This document shows positions 1-8,367 of a stretch of DNA of 64,000 nt, in pieces (position 1 is the stretch's first letter; each line of letters begins with the position of its first letter). The notes beneath the pieces were generated by a model. The model was not told where the DNA came from. It made no database searches and worked only from the letters and a program-made list of their open reading frames with translations. This DNA comes from Streptomyces sp. V1I1 (lineage in GTDB: Bacteria > Actinomycetota > Actinomycetes > Streptomycetales > Streptomycetaceae), in contig NZ_JAUSZH010000001.1 in NCBI RefSeq assembly GCF_030817355.1, positions 1,116,001 through 1,180,000 of the forward strand. The letters are read 5' to 3'. Made by a program: the position numbers and the translations under genes.

Positions 1-2
1 CC

Positions 3-608
3 GAGGCCGTCCTGGAGGCCCGGCTGCGCGCCGCCGACAGCACGCTGCGGCGGCTGCTGGGCGACGAGGTCATCGCATCGGAGGAGCTGGCGGAAGCGGC
101 GCGGCTCGCGCTGCGCGCCGCCGAGGCGTGCACGCGGCACGCCCGGCCGCTGTACGCCGCGCATGCCGACCTGACGGTCCCCGAGGAGCCGCATCTCGCC
201 TACTGGCATGCCGCGACCCTGCTGCGCGAGCACCGCGGCGACGGCCACCTCATGGCGCTGCTCTCCGCAGAGCTCGACCCCGTCGAGGCGCTGGTGAGCC
301 ACACAGCCACCGGCAAGGGCATGGCGCCGCGCTGGATTCTGGCCACGCGCGGCTGGCGGCGCGCCGACTGGGAGGCCGCCCAGGGGCGGCTGCGGGAGCG
401 TGGAATCCTGGACGCCGAGGGCGAGTTGACCGAGGATGGCGTACGGCTGCGGGCGGAGCTGGAGGAGCACACGGACCGCATCGACCTCGCCCCGTACGAG
501 CATCTGGGGGCCGAGGATGTCGAGCGGCTGACCGAGCTGGGGCGCGGCTTCCTGACGACCGCGGCGGCCTCCGGCGCCTTCCCCGCGGACCTCAGCGGCA
601 AGGGCTGA
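3..608 (+). CDS. SCO6745-type helix-turn-helix protein, 5' end cut by the window
   Basis: The reading frame is open from base 3, so the true start lies outside the window; about 201 C-terminal residues are present, ending in TGA at 606-608. The first 70 visible residues are Ala/Leu/Glu-rich helix. After that comes a winged-helix-like stretch with GKGMAPRWILATRGW, followed by a segment on which rounds it calls new residues 'regular' such as ERGILDAEGELTEDG (recognition helix plus wing) and a C-terminal helix bundle. This layout matches the Streptomyces SCO6745-like family, whose members have an N-terminal helical domain and a C-terminal MarR-like HTH. The family has no settled function; some members sit near biosynthetic genes. 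The family call is from recalled sequence character, not a search. No neighbour suggests a specific role. Confidence 0.7.
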   Translation, partial: EAVLEARLRAADSTLRRLLGDEVIASEELAEAARLALRAAEACTRHARPLYAAHADLTVPEEPHLAYWHAATLLREHRGDGHLMALLSAELDPVEALVSHTATGKGMAPRWILATRGWRRADWEAAQGRLRERGILDAEGELTEDGVRLRAELEEHTDRIDLAPYEHLGAEDVERLTELGRGFLTTAAASGAFPADLSGKG

Positions 609-621
609 CGTTTACCACGGC

Positions 622-664
622 CCTCCAGGGCAACCCGGGAGACATCAGTCACCGACCCTGGAGG
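622..664 (+). promoter_or_regulatory. Inverted repeat enclosing the ribosome binding site of the LPFR peptide gene
   Basis: CCTCCAGGG (622-630) is exactly complementary to CCCTGGAGG (656-664), with a 25-nt loop. The right arm contains the GGAGG (660-664) that serves the TTG start at 670. If the transcript folds this way the ribosome binding site is paired. The complementarity is seen directly; a regulatory role is inferred. Confidence 0.5.
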
Positions 665-669
665 TGCCC

Positions 670-804
670 TTGTTCCGCGCAGTCGCAGACGCACTCCGAA
701 TGATCGGCTCAGCGATCGCCACCGTGGTGACGCTGCCCTTCCGGATGCTCGCCCGACTCTTCGGCGGAGCCTCGCGCGGCGGAGGCCGAACTCGCCGCGT
801 CTGA
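670..804 (+). CDS. LPFR-motif small protein, 44 aa
   Basis: A 44-codon gene starting at TTG (670), with GGAGG five bases upstream; an internal ATG at 700 has no such site. The protein has an N-terminal amphipathic segment (FRAVADALRMIGSAIATVV), then LPFRMLARLFGGAS and a basic Gly/Arg tail ending GRTRRV. The LPFR core followed by a hydrophobic/basic helix matches the tiny 'LPFR motif' proteins widespread in Streptomyces, whose function is unknown. The amphipathic character suggests membrane association (inference). It sits alone between the HTH gene and tex. A stem covering the ribosome binding site (622-664) suggests translational control. Confidence 0.72.
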   Translation: MFRAVADALRMIGSAIATVVTLPFRMLARLFGGASRGGGRTRRV

Positions 805-886
805 AGCGGCAGGCGACACGGCCCCCGGCCACCCGGCACAATGCACTCTCAAGCACAGCCAGCATGAGAAGGCGAGTCGGGGAACC

Positions 887-3319
887 GTGACGACGTCCAT
901 CGAAGGCAGGATCGCCGAGGAGCTCGGCGTACGGGAGCGGCAGGTGACGGCGGCCGTCGAGCTGCTCGACGGCGGGTCGACCGTGCCGTTCATCGCGCGC
1001 TACCGCAAAGAAGCGACCGAGATGCTCGACGACGCGCAGCTGCGCACGCTCGAGGAGCGGCTGCGGTATCTGCGGGAGCTGGAGGAACGGCGGACCGCGA
1101 TCCTGGAGTCCGTGCGCGAGCAGGGCAAGCTGGACGAGGCGCTGGAGGCGCAGATCCGGGCCGCCGACACCAAGGCGCGCCTTGAGGACATCTACCTGCC
1201 GTTCAAGCCGAAGCGGCGTACCAAGGCGCAGATCGCACGTGAGGCGGGTCTTGAGCCGCTGGCCGACGGGCTGCTCGGCGACCCGTCGGTGGAGCCGCTC
1301 GCGGCCGCCGCGGCCTTCGTGGACGAAGCCTTGGGCGTCGCAGACGCCGCCGCGGCGCTGGAGGGCGCGCGGGCGATCTTGACGGAGCGTTTCTCCGAGG
1401 ATGCCGACCTGATCGGCGAGCTGCGCGAGCGGATGTGGACGCGCGGCCGGCTGGCGGCGAAGGTGCGCGACGGCAAGGAGGAGGCGGGCGCGAAGTTCGC
1501 CGACTACTTCGACTTCGCGGAGCCGTTCAAGGAACTGCCTTCGCACCGGGTACTCGCCATGTTCCGGGGCGAGAAGGAGGACATCCTCGACCTGGTGCTG
1601 GAGCCGGAGGAGCCGGGCGAGCAGCCGGGCCCTTCGACGTACGAGGGGATGATCGCCCGGCGCTTCGACGTCGCCGACCGCGGACGTCCCGGCGACAAGT
1701 GGCTCGCCGACACCGTGCGTTGGGCGTGGCGGACGCGGATCCTGGTGCATCTGGGGATCGACCTGCGACTGCGGCTCCGTACGGCGGCGGAGGACGAGGC
1801 GGTCCGGGTCTTCGCGGCGAACCTGCGGGATCTGCTGCTTGCCGCGCCGGCGGGCACGCGGGCGACGCTGGGGCTCGACCCCGGTTTCCGTACGGGCGTG
1901 AAGGTCGCCGTCGTCGACTCGACCGGCAAGGTCGTCGCCACGGACGTCATCTACCCGCACGTCCCGGCGAACAAGTGGGACGAGTCGCTGGCGAAACTGG
2001 CGCGGCTCGCCAAGGAGCACTCCGTCGATCTGATCGCGATCGGCAACGGCACGGCATCGCGGGAGACCGACAAGCTCGCCGGTGAACTGTGCGCGAAGCA
2101 TCCGGAGTTGAGCCTCACCAAGGTGATGGTCTCGGAGGCGGGCGCGTCGGTGTACTCCGCGTCCGCGTTCGCCTCGCAGGAGCTGCCCGACATGGATGTG
2201 TCGCTGCGCGGCGCCGTCTCGATCGCGCGTCGGCTCCAGGACCCGCTGGCCGAGCTGGTGAAGATCGATCCCAAGTCGATCGGTGTCGGCCAGTATCAGC
2301 ACGACCTGTCCGAGGTGAAGCTGTCGCGGTCGCTGGACGCGGTCGTGGAGGACTGTGTGAACGGCGTCGGCGTCGACGTCAACACCGCGTCCACGCCGCT
2401 GCTTTCAAGGGTGTCGGGCATCGGCACCGGGCTCGCCGAGAACATCGTCGCGCACCGCGACTCGAACGGTCCGTTCCGCTCCCGCAGGGCGCTCAAGGAT
2501 GTGGCGCGGCTCGGCCCGAAGGCGTACGAGCAGTGCGCGGGCTTCCTGCGGATCCGGGGCGGGGACGACCCGCTGGACGCCTCCAGCGTGCACCCGGAGG
2601 CGTATCCGGTGGTGCGGCGCATGGTGAAGACGGCGGGCGAGGCGGTCACTTCACTGATCGGGAACGCGCCGGTGCTGCGGTCGCTGAAGCCGGCGGACTA
2701 TGTGGACGAGACGTTCGGTCTGCCGACGGTGACGGACATTCTGCGGGAGCTGGAGAAGCCGGGACGCGACCCGCGGCCGGCGTTCAAGACGGCCACCTTC
2801 AAGGAGGGCGTGGAGAAGATCGGCGACCTGGCGCCGGGGATGGTGCTGGAGGGCGTGGTGACCAATGTCGCGGCTTTCGGCGCTTTCGTGGACGTCGGCG
2901 TCCACCAGGACGGTCTGGTCCATGTGTCGGCGATGTCGAAGACCTTCGTCAAGGACCCGCGGGACGTGGTGAAGCCGGGCGACGTGGTGAAGGTGAAGGT
3001 TCTCGACGTCGACATTCCACGCAAGCGGATCTCGCTGACGCTGCGGCTGGAGGACGAGGCCGCGCCCAAGCAGGAGGGCGGCGGCCCGAGGCAGCGGGAG
3101 CGGGGTGAGCGCGGCGGGCGTCCGCCGCAGCAGCGCCGTCAGCAGGGCGGGCGCGGGGGCGATCGCGGTGGGGACCGCGGTGGCGACCGCGGCGGGAGCC
3201 GTGGCGGGGACCGCGGCGGGAGCCATGGCGGCGACCGCCAGGCTCCGCCGCCGGCGAACAGCGCGATGGCCGACGCGCTGCGGCGGGCCGGTCTCGCGGA
3301 TCCCGACCGGCGCCGCTGA
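887..3319 (+). CDS. tex: Tex-family S1 RNA-binding transcription accessory protein
   Basis: 810 aa from GTG 887, preceded by a GGGG-type ribosome site. The Tex layout is complete: N-terminal helical domain (FIARYRKEATEMLDD near residue 30), YqgF/RNase H-like domain (ATLGLDPGFRTGVKVAVVD near 325), helix-hairpin-helix region (LLSRVSGIGTGLAENIVAHR near 505), and a C-terminal S1 domain (about 648-720, with VTNVAAFGAFVDVGVHQDGL). Tex is a conserved cytoplasmic nucleic-acid-binding factor linked to transcription. The tail after residue 725 is a low-complexity Arg/Gly run of GGDRGG and GGSRGG repeats, an RGG-like extension common in actinobacterial members and likely to add RNA affinity. A strong terminator follows directly. 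Confidence 0.96.
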   Translation: MTTSIEGRIAEELGVRERQVTAAVELLDGGSTVPFIARYRKEATEMLDDAQLRTLEERLRYLRELEERRTAILESVREQGKLDEALEAQIRAADTKARLEDIYLPFKPKRRTKAQIAREAGLEPLADGLLGDPSVEPLAAAAAFVDEALGVADAAAALEGARAILTERFSEDADLIGELRERMWTRGRLAAKVRDGKEEAGAKFADYFDFAEPFKELPSHRVLAMFRGEKEDILDLVLEPEEPGEQPGPSTYEGMIARRFDVADRGRPGDKWLADTVRWAWRTRILVHLGIDLRLRLRTAAEDEAVRVFAANLRDLLLAAPAGTRATLGLDPGFRTGVKVAVVDSTGKVVATDVIYPHVPANKWDESLAKLARLAKEHSVDLIAIGNGTASRETDKLAGELCAKHPELSLTKVMVSEAGASVYSASAFASQELPDMDVSLRGAVSIARRLQDPLAELVKIDPKSIGVGQYQHDLSEVKLSRSLDAVVEDCVNGVGVDVNTASTPLLSRVSGIGTGLAENIVAHRDSNGPFRSRRALKDVARLGPKAYEQCAGFLRIRGGDDPLDASSVHPEAYPVVRRMVKTAGEAVTSLIGNAPVLRSLKPADYVDETFGLPTVTDILRELEKPGRDPRPAFKTATFKEGVEKIGDLAPGMVLEGVVTNVAAFGAFVDVGVHQDGLVHVSAMSKTFVKDPRDVVKPGDVVKVKVLDVDIPRKRISLTLRLEDEAAPKQEGGGPRQRERGERGGRPPQQRRQQGGRGGDRGGDRGGDRGGSRGGDRGGSHGGDRQAPPPANSAMADALRRAGLADPDRRR

Positions 3320-3331
3320 GGAAGCACAGAT

Positions 3332-3363
3332 GGGGCCCCGTTGCCGGTCGGCGACGGGGCCCC
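3332..3363. terminator. Perfect-stem terminator after tex
   Basis: A 14-bp stem (one G-U pair) between GGGGCCCCGTTGCC (3332-3345) and its complement at 3350-3363, with a 4-nt loop and no U-tract. It lies between the convergent tex and ABC-F genes, so it can serve both strands. Confidence 0.85.
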
Positions 3364-3419
3364 GCGCATGGGTGCGTACGCATGAGTGCCTACGTATGCG
3401 GCCGTGCTCGGCTCGGGCC

Positions 3420-5057
3420 TCAGGCCTCGGTTACCTTGCCCGCGGACACCTCGATACGGCGCGTGGTGTGGACCGCGTCGAGCATCCGGCGGTCGTGCGT
3501 GACCAGCAGCAGCGTGCCGGTGTACGAGTCCAGCGCGGACTCCAGCTGCTCGATCGCCGGCAGGTCGAGGTGGTTCGTCGGTTCGTCGAGTACGAGGAGA
3601 TTGACGCCGCGCCCCTGGAGCAGGGCCAGCGCGGCGCGGGTGCGTTCGCCCGGGGAGAGCGTGGTCGCCGGGCGCAGCACATGGTCCGCCTTGAGGCCGA
3701 ACTTGGCCAGCAGGGTGCGGACTTCGGCCGGTTCGGTGTCGGGGACGGCCGCGCAGAAGGCGTCAAGCAGTTTCTCGGTGCCGTAGAACAGCCCGCGGGC
3801 CTGGTCGACCTCGCCGACCACCACGCCGGAGCCGAGCGTGGCGTGGCCCGCGTCGAGGGGGAGGCTGCCGAGGAGGGCGGCGAGCAGTGTGGACTTGCCC
3901 GCACCGTTGGCGCCGGTGATGGCGACCCGGTCGGCCCAGTCGATCTGGAGTGAGGCCGGGCCGAAGGTGAAGTCGCCACGGCGGACCTCTGCGCCGCGGA
4001 GGGTCGCGACGACCGAGCCGGAGCGCGGCGCGGACGCGATCTCCATTCGGAGCTCCCACTCCTTGCGGGGCTCCTCCACGGTGTCGAGGCGTTCGATCAT
4101 GCGCTGCGTCTGGCGGGCCTTCGCGGCCTGCTTTTCGCTCGCCTCGCTGCGGAACTTGCGGCCGAGCTTGTCGCTGTCGGTCGCCTTGCGGCGGGCGTTC
4201 TTGACGCCCTTGTCCATCCAGGAGCGCTGCATCTGGGCGCGGCCTTCGAGCGCCGACTTCTTGTCGGCGTACTCCTCGAAGTCCTCGCGGGCGTGCCGGC
4301 GTGCGGTGTCCCGCTCCTCGAGATACGCGGTGTATCCGCCGCCGTACAGGGTGATCTGCTGCTGCGCGAGATCGAGTTCGAGGACCTTGGTGACCGTGCG
4401 AGTCAGGAACTCGCGGTCGTGACTGACGACGACCGTGCCGGCGCGCAGGCCCTGGACGAAGGTCTCCAGCCGGTCCAGGCCGTCCAGGTCGAGGTCGTTG
4501 GTCGGCTCGTCGAGCAGGAAGACGTCGTACCGCGAAAGAAGCAGGGAGGCGAGGCCGGCGCGGGCGGCCTGGCCGCCGGAGAGCGCGGTCATCGGCAGGT
4601 CGAGCCCGATGGTCAGGCCGAGCGAGTCGGCGACCTCGTCGGCGCGCTCGTCGAGGTCCGCGCCGCCGAGGGCGAGCCAGCGCTCCAGGCTGTCGGCGTA
4701 GGCGTCGTCGGCGCCGGGCGCGCCGTCGACGAGCGCCTGGGTCGCGTCGTCCATGGCGCGCTGGGCGGCGGCGACGCCGGTCCGGCGGGCGAGGAAGTCC
4801 CGTACGGTCTCGCCCGCCCGGCGCCCGGGCTCCTGCGGGAGATGGCCGACGGTGGCGGCGGGCGGCGAGAGCTTGAGCTCGCCCTGCTCGGGCCGGTCGA
4901 GTCCGGCGAGGAGGCGCAGCAGGGTCGACTTGCCGGCGCCGTTGACACCGACGAGTCCGATCACATCGCCGGGGGCGACGACGAGGTCGAGCCCGGAGAA
5001 GAGCGAGCGGTCGCCGTGTCCGGCGGCGAGATCTTTGGCGACGAGGGTTGCAGTCAT
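3420..5057 (-). CDS. ABC-F family ATPase (ribosome-associated, non-transporter)
   Basis: 545 aa from the ATG at 5057-5055; the open frame runs further upstream but only through repeat DNA. Two ABC modules and no membrane segment define ABC-F. Module 1 has Walker A GVNGAGKST (near residue 35), signature LSGGQAARAG and Walker B VFLLDEPTNDLDL. Module 2 has Walker A GANGAGKST (near 378), signature LSPGERTRAA and Walker B LLVLDEPTNHLDL. A charged linker (ADKKSALEGRAQMQRSWMDK) lies between them, the part that in this family reaches into the ribosome. Members act as translation factors or protect ribosomes from antibiotics; which applies here cannot be told from sequence. No ribosome site precedes the ATG, but TAGGAT (5067-5072, minus strand) lies about 10 nt upstream, so the transcript may be nearly leaderless. 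Confidence 0.93.
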   Translation of the reverse strand: MTATLVAKDLAAGHGDRSLFSGLDLVVAPGDVIGLVGVNGAGKSTLLRLLAGLDRPEQGELKLSPPAATVGHLPQEPGRRAGETVRDFLARRTGVAAAQRAMDDATQALVDGAPGADDAYADSLERWLALGGADLDERADEVADSLGLTIGLDLPMTALSGGQAARAGLASLLLSRYDVFLLDEPTNDLDLDGLDRLETFVQGLRAGTVVVSHDREFLTRTVTKVLELDLAQQQITLYGGGYTAYLEERDTARRHAREDFEEYADKKSALEGRAQMQRSWMDKGVKNARRKATDSDKLGRKFRSEASEKQAAKARQTQRMIERLDTVEEPRKEWELRMEIASAPRSGSVVATLRGAEVRRGDFTFGPASLQIDWADRVAITGANGAGKSTLLAALLGSLPLDAGHATLGSGVVVGEVDQARGLFYGTEKLLDAFCAAVPDTEPAEVRTLLAKFGLKADHVLRPATTLSPGERTRAALALLQGRGVNLLVLDEPTNHLDLPAIEQLESALDSYTGTLLLVTHDRRMLDAVHTTRRIEVSAGKVTEA

Positions 5058-5206
5058 GAGGGGGCTGATCCTAATCGCGCGGGGGTGGGGGGGTGTTTCG
5101 GGGGACGGTGCGGGGGCCTGGGGGACGGTGCGGGGGGCCGCTGCGCGGGCCTTTTCCCCACCCCGCCCCTTCCCGAACTGGGGGCAAGCCCCCAGACCCC
5201 CGGGGG

Positions 5207-5745
5207 CCGCCGGCTTCGCGGCGCGGAGGGCCGCACCGGTGCGGGAACAGCACGCGTGGGCCGAGCCCCCGGGCCGCGGGCTTCGCGGCGTGGAGGGCCG
5301 CACCAGTGCGGCAACAGCACGCGGGGCAATCCCCGGACCCCGGGGCGCCTGGTTCGCGGCGAGGACGGCGTCGGGATGATTCCCCCCGGTGCCGCCGGCT
5401 TCGCGCCGCGGAGGGCCGCACCGGTGCGGGAACAGCAGGCGCGGCAATCCCTGGACCCCGGGCCGCCCCCCGAGGGCGCTGGCTTCGCGCCGCAGAAGGC
5501 CGCACCCTTGTGCGGGAACAGCACGCGGGGCAAGCCCCCCGGACCCGGGGCGCCAGCTCCCCTGCGGGGACGGCGTCGGGATGATGCCCCTCCCGAACCG
5601 GGCTCCCCCGGGCCGCCGGCTTCGCGGCGCGAGGGCTGCGCCCCGTGCGGGAACAGCACGCGGGGCAAGCCCCAGACGCCGGGGCGCCCCCCAGGGGGCA
5701 CCGGCTTCGCGCCGCAGAGGGTCGCACCCCCGTGCGGGAACGCGA
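5207..5745. repeat. Six degenerate copies of a ~50-bp GC-rich intergenic repeat
   Basis: The 760-bp gap 5058-5817 has no convincing gene. It holds six copies of a unit running CCGGCTTCGCG, then GGAGGGCCGCACC, then GTGCGGGAACAGCACGCG. They lie near 5207-5256, 5274-5324, 5392-5441, 5477-5527, 5613-5662 and 5697-5742. A second motif, GGACGGCGTCGGGATGAT, occurs twice (near 5363 and 5567). This gives a higher-order pattern of two units plus the second motif, repeated about every 185-220 bp. All six frames are open because there are almost no A/T stops; the translated ORFs there are low-complexity Pro/Arg/Gly and are not genes. Confidence 0.85.
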
Positions 5746-5817
5746 GGCCCGTGCGCTCGCCGCGGTACAGCGGGCGCGGGACGCCCCCGCCGCGACGCGC
5801 CCCCGCCGCGCCGCGTG

Positions 5818-6861
5818 TCAGTGGGGCACCCGTGTCACCAGCACCGTCCCCGTCGTCCGCGCCACGAGAAACGCCTCGCCCTTCACCGCCCGCCCGTCCA
5901 CCGCGACTCGGTGTTCGCCCGGCTCCAGCGTCCCGTCGAACACCTCCCGCGTATGCGTCCGGTGCAGCCGGTCCAGGCGGTACGCCACCAGTCGCAGCCG
6001 GCACGTCGAGGTCACCTCCACGTCCGCCGTGCCGGCCGTCGACGTCAGTCGGGTCAGCCTGCGACACTCCAACGGGGCGCGGTCCAGGGCCTGTTCGATC
6101 TGGGCGACCAGTACTGGGATTATCGGGGCGAGGCCGTCCACGTACGCCACATCCACGCCCGCCGCCTCGAACGCCGCGCGCACACCCGCGCGCTCCCGCG
6201 CGGTGACCGCGCGGCCGAACGCGACCGCGCCATACGTGCGCAGTTCCTCCGCCGGAACCCCCGTGGCGCCGTCGGTGATGTCCGCGCCGATGCCGATGGT
6301 CCGCAGGGCCGCGGCCAGCCTGGCCAGTACAGCGACCCGCGCGCCGATCAGCAGGACCCGGCGGCGGACGGGCGCCGCGTCGTCGTGGCCGTCGCCGTCG
6401 CCGTCCGGCAGCAGGCGTTCCAGCTCGACGCGGTAGGCATCACCGCGGAAGCGGAACGGCCCTATCCCGTGGTAGCCGTTGAGTTCCAGGTCCGCCGTCT
6501 CGGACGTCTGCCAGGCGAAGTCCCGCCACACGAAGTCGTCCTCGTCGCGCTCGATGACGGCCGTCACCGCTCCGCACTGGATGTCCTCGCACTCGGGGCA
6601 GCCGTAGATCACACAGCGGCCGCCCTCCAGCGGTGCCGCCGCGTCCAGCAGCAGCGTGCGTACCTGCGCGGTGAAGATCGCCGGGGGCACGTCGGATGCC
6701 AGCGGCGAGACGGCGTCGAGGTCGGAGAGCTGGAACAGCAGCGGCCGCCCGTCGACGATGAAGTCCATGAAGTCCCGGTGCACTTGGTAGCCACCATCCG
6801 CGAGGACTCCCCCGGCGCGCATCGCCGGCGCCAGCCCGAAGGTCGCGTACACGGCAGACAT
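5818..6861 (-). CDS. Conserved protein of unknown function with a CPECxxxxC cysteine motif
   Basis: 347 aa from ATG 6861. Near residue 90 it has IYGCPECEDIQCG, a three-cysteine cluster of the type that binds zinc or an iron-sulfur centre. The middle (residues 165-265) resembles a Rossmann-like alpha/beta segment: RRRVLLIGARVAVLARLAAAL, then predicted strands and DVAYVDGLAPIIPVL. There is no signal peptide or membrane segment. Homologues in Streptomyces are usually labelled 'oxidoreductase' or 'hypothetical', but I see no NAD/FAD fingerprint that justifies an enzyme name. It is divergent from the amino-acid oxidase gene (76 bp apart). Upstream GATACT sits at -12 to -7 relative to the ATG, consistent with a leaderless or very short leader. 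Confidence 0.75.
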   Translation of the reverse strand: MSAVYATFGLAPAMRAGGVLADGGYQVHRDFMDFIVDGRPLLFQLSDLDAVSPLASDVPPAIFTAQVRTLLLDAAAPLEGGRCVIYGCPECEDIQCGAVTAVIERDEDDFVWRDFAWQTSETADLELNGYHGIGPFRFRGDAYRVELERLLPDGDGDGHDDAAPVRRRVLLIGARVAVLARLAAALRTIGIGADITDGATGVPAEELRTYGAVAFGRAVTARERAGVRAAFEAAGVDVAYVDGLAPIIPVLVAQIEQALDRAPLECRRLTRLTSTAGTADVEVTSTCRLRLVAYRLDRLHRTHTREVFDGTLEPGEHRVAVDGRAVKGEAFLVARTTGTVLVTRVPH

Positions 6862-6925
6862 ATCCTGAGTATCCCCACCTGTGCCGTGTTCTGAGCACGG
6901 CTGAGCGCGGCAACGGGCATTCCGC

Positions 6926-6931
6926 TACCGT
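6926..6931 (+). promoter_or_regulatory. Candidate -10 element for a leaderless transcript
   Basis: TACCGT lies exactly at -12 to -7 relative to the ATG at 6938 and fits the TAnnnT consensus. No purine-rich ribosome site lies before that ATG. The -35 is not convincing. Confidence 0.4.
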
Positions 6932-6937
6932 CCCGGC

Positions 6938-7891
6938 ATGAGCGGCGATGTGTTGGTGGTGGGCGGCGGGGTCATCGGGCTGACGACCGCGATCGTGCTT
7001 GCGGAGAGTGGCCTTTGCGTACGCGTGTGGACGCGGGAGCCGGCGGAGGAGACGACATCGGCGGTGGCGGGTGCGCTGTGGTGGCCGTATCGCATCGAGC
7101 CGCAGGAGTTGGTCGGCGACTGGTCGCTCGCCTCGCTGCGGGTGTACGAGAAGCTCGCCGATCGCCCCGAGGAGACCGGTGTCCGGCTGGCCGCGGGCAT
7201 ACACGCCGATGTACGCCTGTCGGATCTCGGGCCGTGGGCCGCGCAGGTCGAGGGGTTGCGCGAGGCGGAGGCCGACGAGCTGCCCGAGGGGTACGCCGAC
7301 GGGCTGTGGGCCAGGATCCCGCTGATCGACATGCCCGTTCATCTGGGCTGGCTGCGGCGGCGGTTCGAAGCCGCGGGCGGCACAGTGGAGCTGCGTACGG
7401 TCAGCTCCTTCGCCCAGGCGGCGGACCGGGCGCGGGTCGTGGTCAACTGCACCGGGCTCGGCGCGCGCGAGCTGGCCCCGGACGATCAAATGCGGCCGGT
7501 GCGCGGGCAGTTGGTACTGGTGGAGAACCCCGGGATCGAGGAGTGGTTCACCGCGGCCGACCATGCGTCGGCCACAACGACGTACTTCTTTCCGCAGCCC
7601 GGGCGGCTGATTCTGGGCGGCACCGCGGAGGACGGCGACTGGCGCCTCGCGCCCGATCCGGCGACGGCCGAGGAGATCGTGGCGCGCTGTGCGCGGATCC
7701 GTCCGGAGATCGCCGGGGCGCGGATCCTCGGACACCGGGCGGCGCTGCGCCCGGCGAGGCCCCAGGGCGTACGCATCGAGGCCGAGCCGCTGCCGGACGG
7801 CGGTCTGCTGGTCCACAACTACGGCCATGGCGGCGCCGGGGTGACGGTCGCCTGGGGCTGCGCCCAGGCTGCGGCGGCCCTCGCCTCGTAG
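6938..7891 (+). CDS. FAD-dependent D-amino-acid oxidase family protein
   Basis: 317 aa from ATG 6938. The N-terminus is a clean FAD-binding Rossmann motif, VVGGGVIGLTTAIVLAE (GxGxxG, residues 6-22). Residues 45-55 carry TTSAVAGALWWPY and the C-terminus ends HNYGHGGAGVTVAWGCA; both are hallmarks of the DAO/DAAO family, with the latter helping bind FAD. These enzymes oxidise D-amino acids to 2-oxo acids with release of ammonia and H2O2; the exact substrate cannot be read from sequence. Length is normal for actinobacterial DAAO. No operon partner; a bidirectional terminator follows. Confidence 0.9.
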   Translation: MSGDVLVVGGGVIGLTTAIVLAESGLCVRVWTREPAEETTSAVAGALWWPYRIEPQELVGDWSLASLRVYEKLADRPEETGVRLAAGIHADVRLSDLGPWAAQVEGLREAEADELPEGYADGLWARIPLIDMPVHLGWLRRRFEAAGGTVELRTVSSFAQAADRARVVVNCTGLGARELAPDDQMRPVRGQLVLVENPGIEEWFTAADHASATTTYFFPQPGRLILGGTAEDGDWRLAPDPATAEEIVARCARIRPEIAGARILGHRAALRPARPQGVRIEAEPLPDGGLLVHNYGHGGAGVTVAWGCAQAAAALAS

Positions 7892-7898
7892 CCCGGGT

Positions 7899-7937
7899 GC
7901 TCCGTCACGAACCTCTCGGGGGCTCCGTCACGAACCT
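7899..7937. repeat. Tandem duplication of a 16-bp word
   Basis: GCTCCGTCACGAACCT occurs at 7899-7914 and again at 7922-7937, a 23-bp period, just after the amino-acid oxidase stop codon. Confidence 0.75.
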
Positions 7938-7943
7938 GACGAG

Positions 7944-7983
7944 CTCCGCCCCGGCTCCCGAGGATGCGGGGGCCGGGGCGGAG
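7944..7983. terminator. Bidirectional hairpin terminator
   Basis: CTCCGCCCCGGC (7944-7955) pairs perfectly with GCCGGGGCGGAG (7972-7983), loop 16 nt. It lies between the + strand oxidase gene and the convergent small exported-protein gene. Confidence 0.8.
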
Positions 7984-7989
7984 ACCGGG

Positions 7990-8268
7990 TCAGGCGTTGT
8001 TCTCGGCGTCCTGGCAGTTCTTGATCTTGCGCTGGATCGCGGCGGCCTGCGCACGCGCCTTCTTGGCCTCGTCGTGCGCGCCGAGCCGGTCAAGCTTCGC
8101 CGCCTTCGACTTGAGCTCATCGACCTGGTGGCGCATCTTGTTGATCTCACAGATCACGATGCCGCCGGCGCGGACATCCGCCGTGGAGGCGGCCTACGCG
8201 GGGGCGGCGGTGAACAGCAGACCGCCGGCCAGGGCGGCGGTGATGGCGAGTGTGGTCGTACGACGCAT
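7990..8268 (-). pseudogene. Small exported coiled-coil protein gene with an in-frame TAG at the signal-peptide junction
   Basis: From ATG 8268, with a strong purine-rich site (AAGGAAGAGG) just upstream, the frame encodes a 24-residue signal peptide, MRRTTTLAITAALAGGLLFT then AAPA. TAG follows at 8194-8196, and the same frame then continues as AASTADVRAGGIVICEINKM and a charged helix (about 68 residues) to TGA at 7990-7992. The mature part has two cysteines (VICEI, KNCQD) flanking a predicted coiled coil, typical of tiny secreted Streptomyces proteins of unknown function. The stop sits exactly where the Ala-X-Ala cleavage site is expected. GCG-TAG-GCC is one substitution from GCG-CAG-GCC or GCG-TAC-GCC. 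A recent nonsense mutation or a base-call error is most likely; readthrough is possible but unsupported. Confidence 0.75.
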
Positions 8269-8367
8269 GGTTCCTCTTCCTTCCCGTGCACCACGTTCCA
8301 AGTGCACGGCTGTGCAGCCTCGTTGAGAGACTTGATCAATACCAGTCGGTAACCCTAGCCGACGTGA

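Noticed and set aside
200..2302. 700-aa open frame on the minus strand across the left end and tex
   Set aside because: Antisense of tex and the HTH gene; composition is Arg/Leu-rich shadow sequence with no domain, while the + strand carries a full Tex protein.
5054..6206. Long open frames across the 5.1-5.8 kb repeat region
   Set aside because: They translate repeat DNA into low-complexity Pro/Arg/Gly with no ribosome site. Absence of stops follows from extreme GC content.
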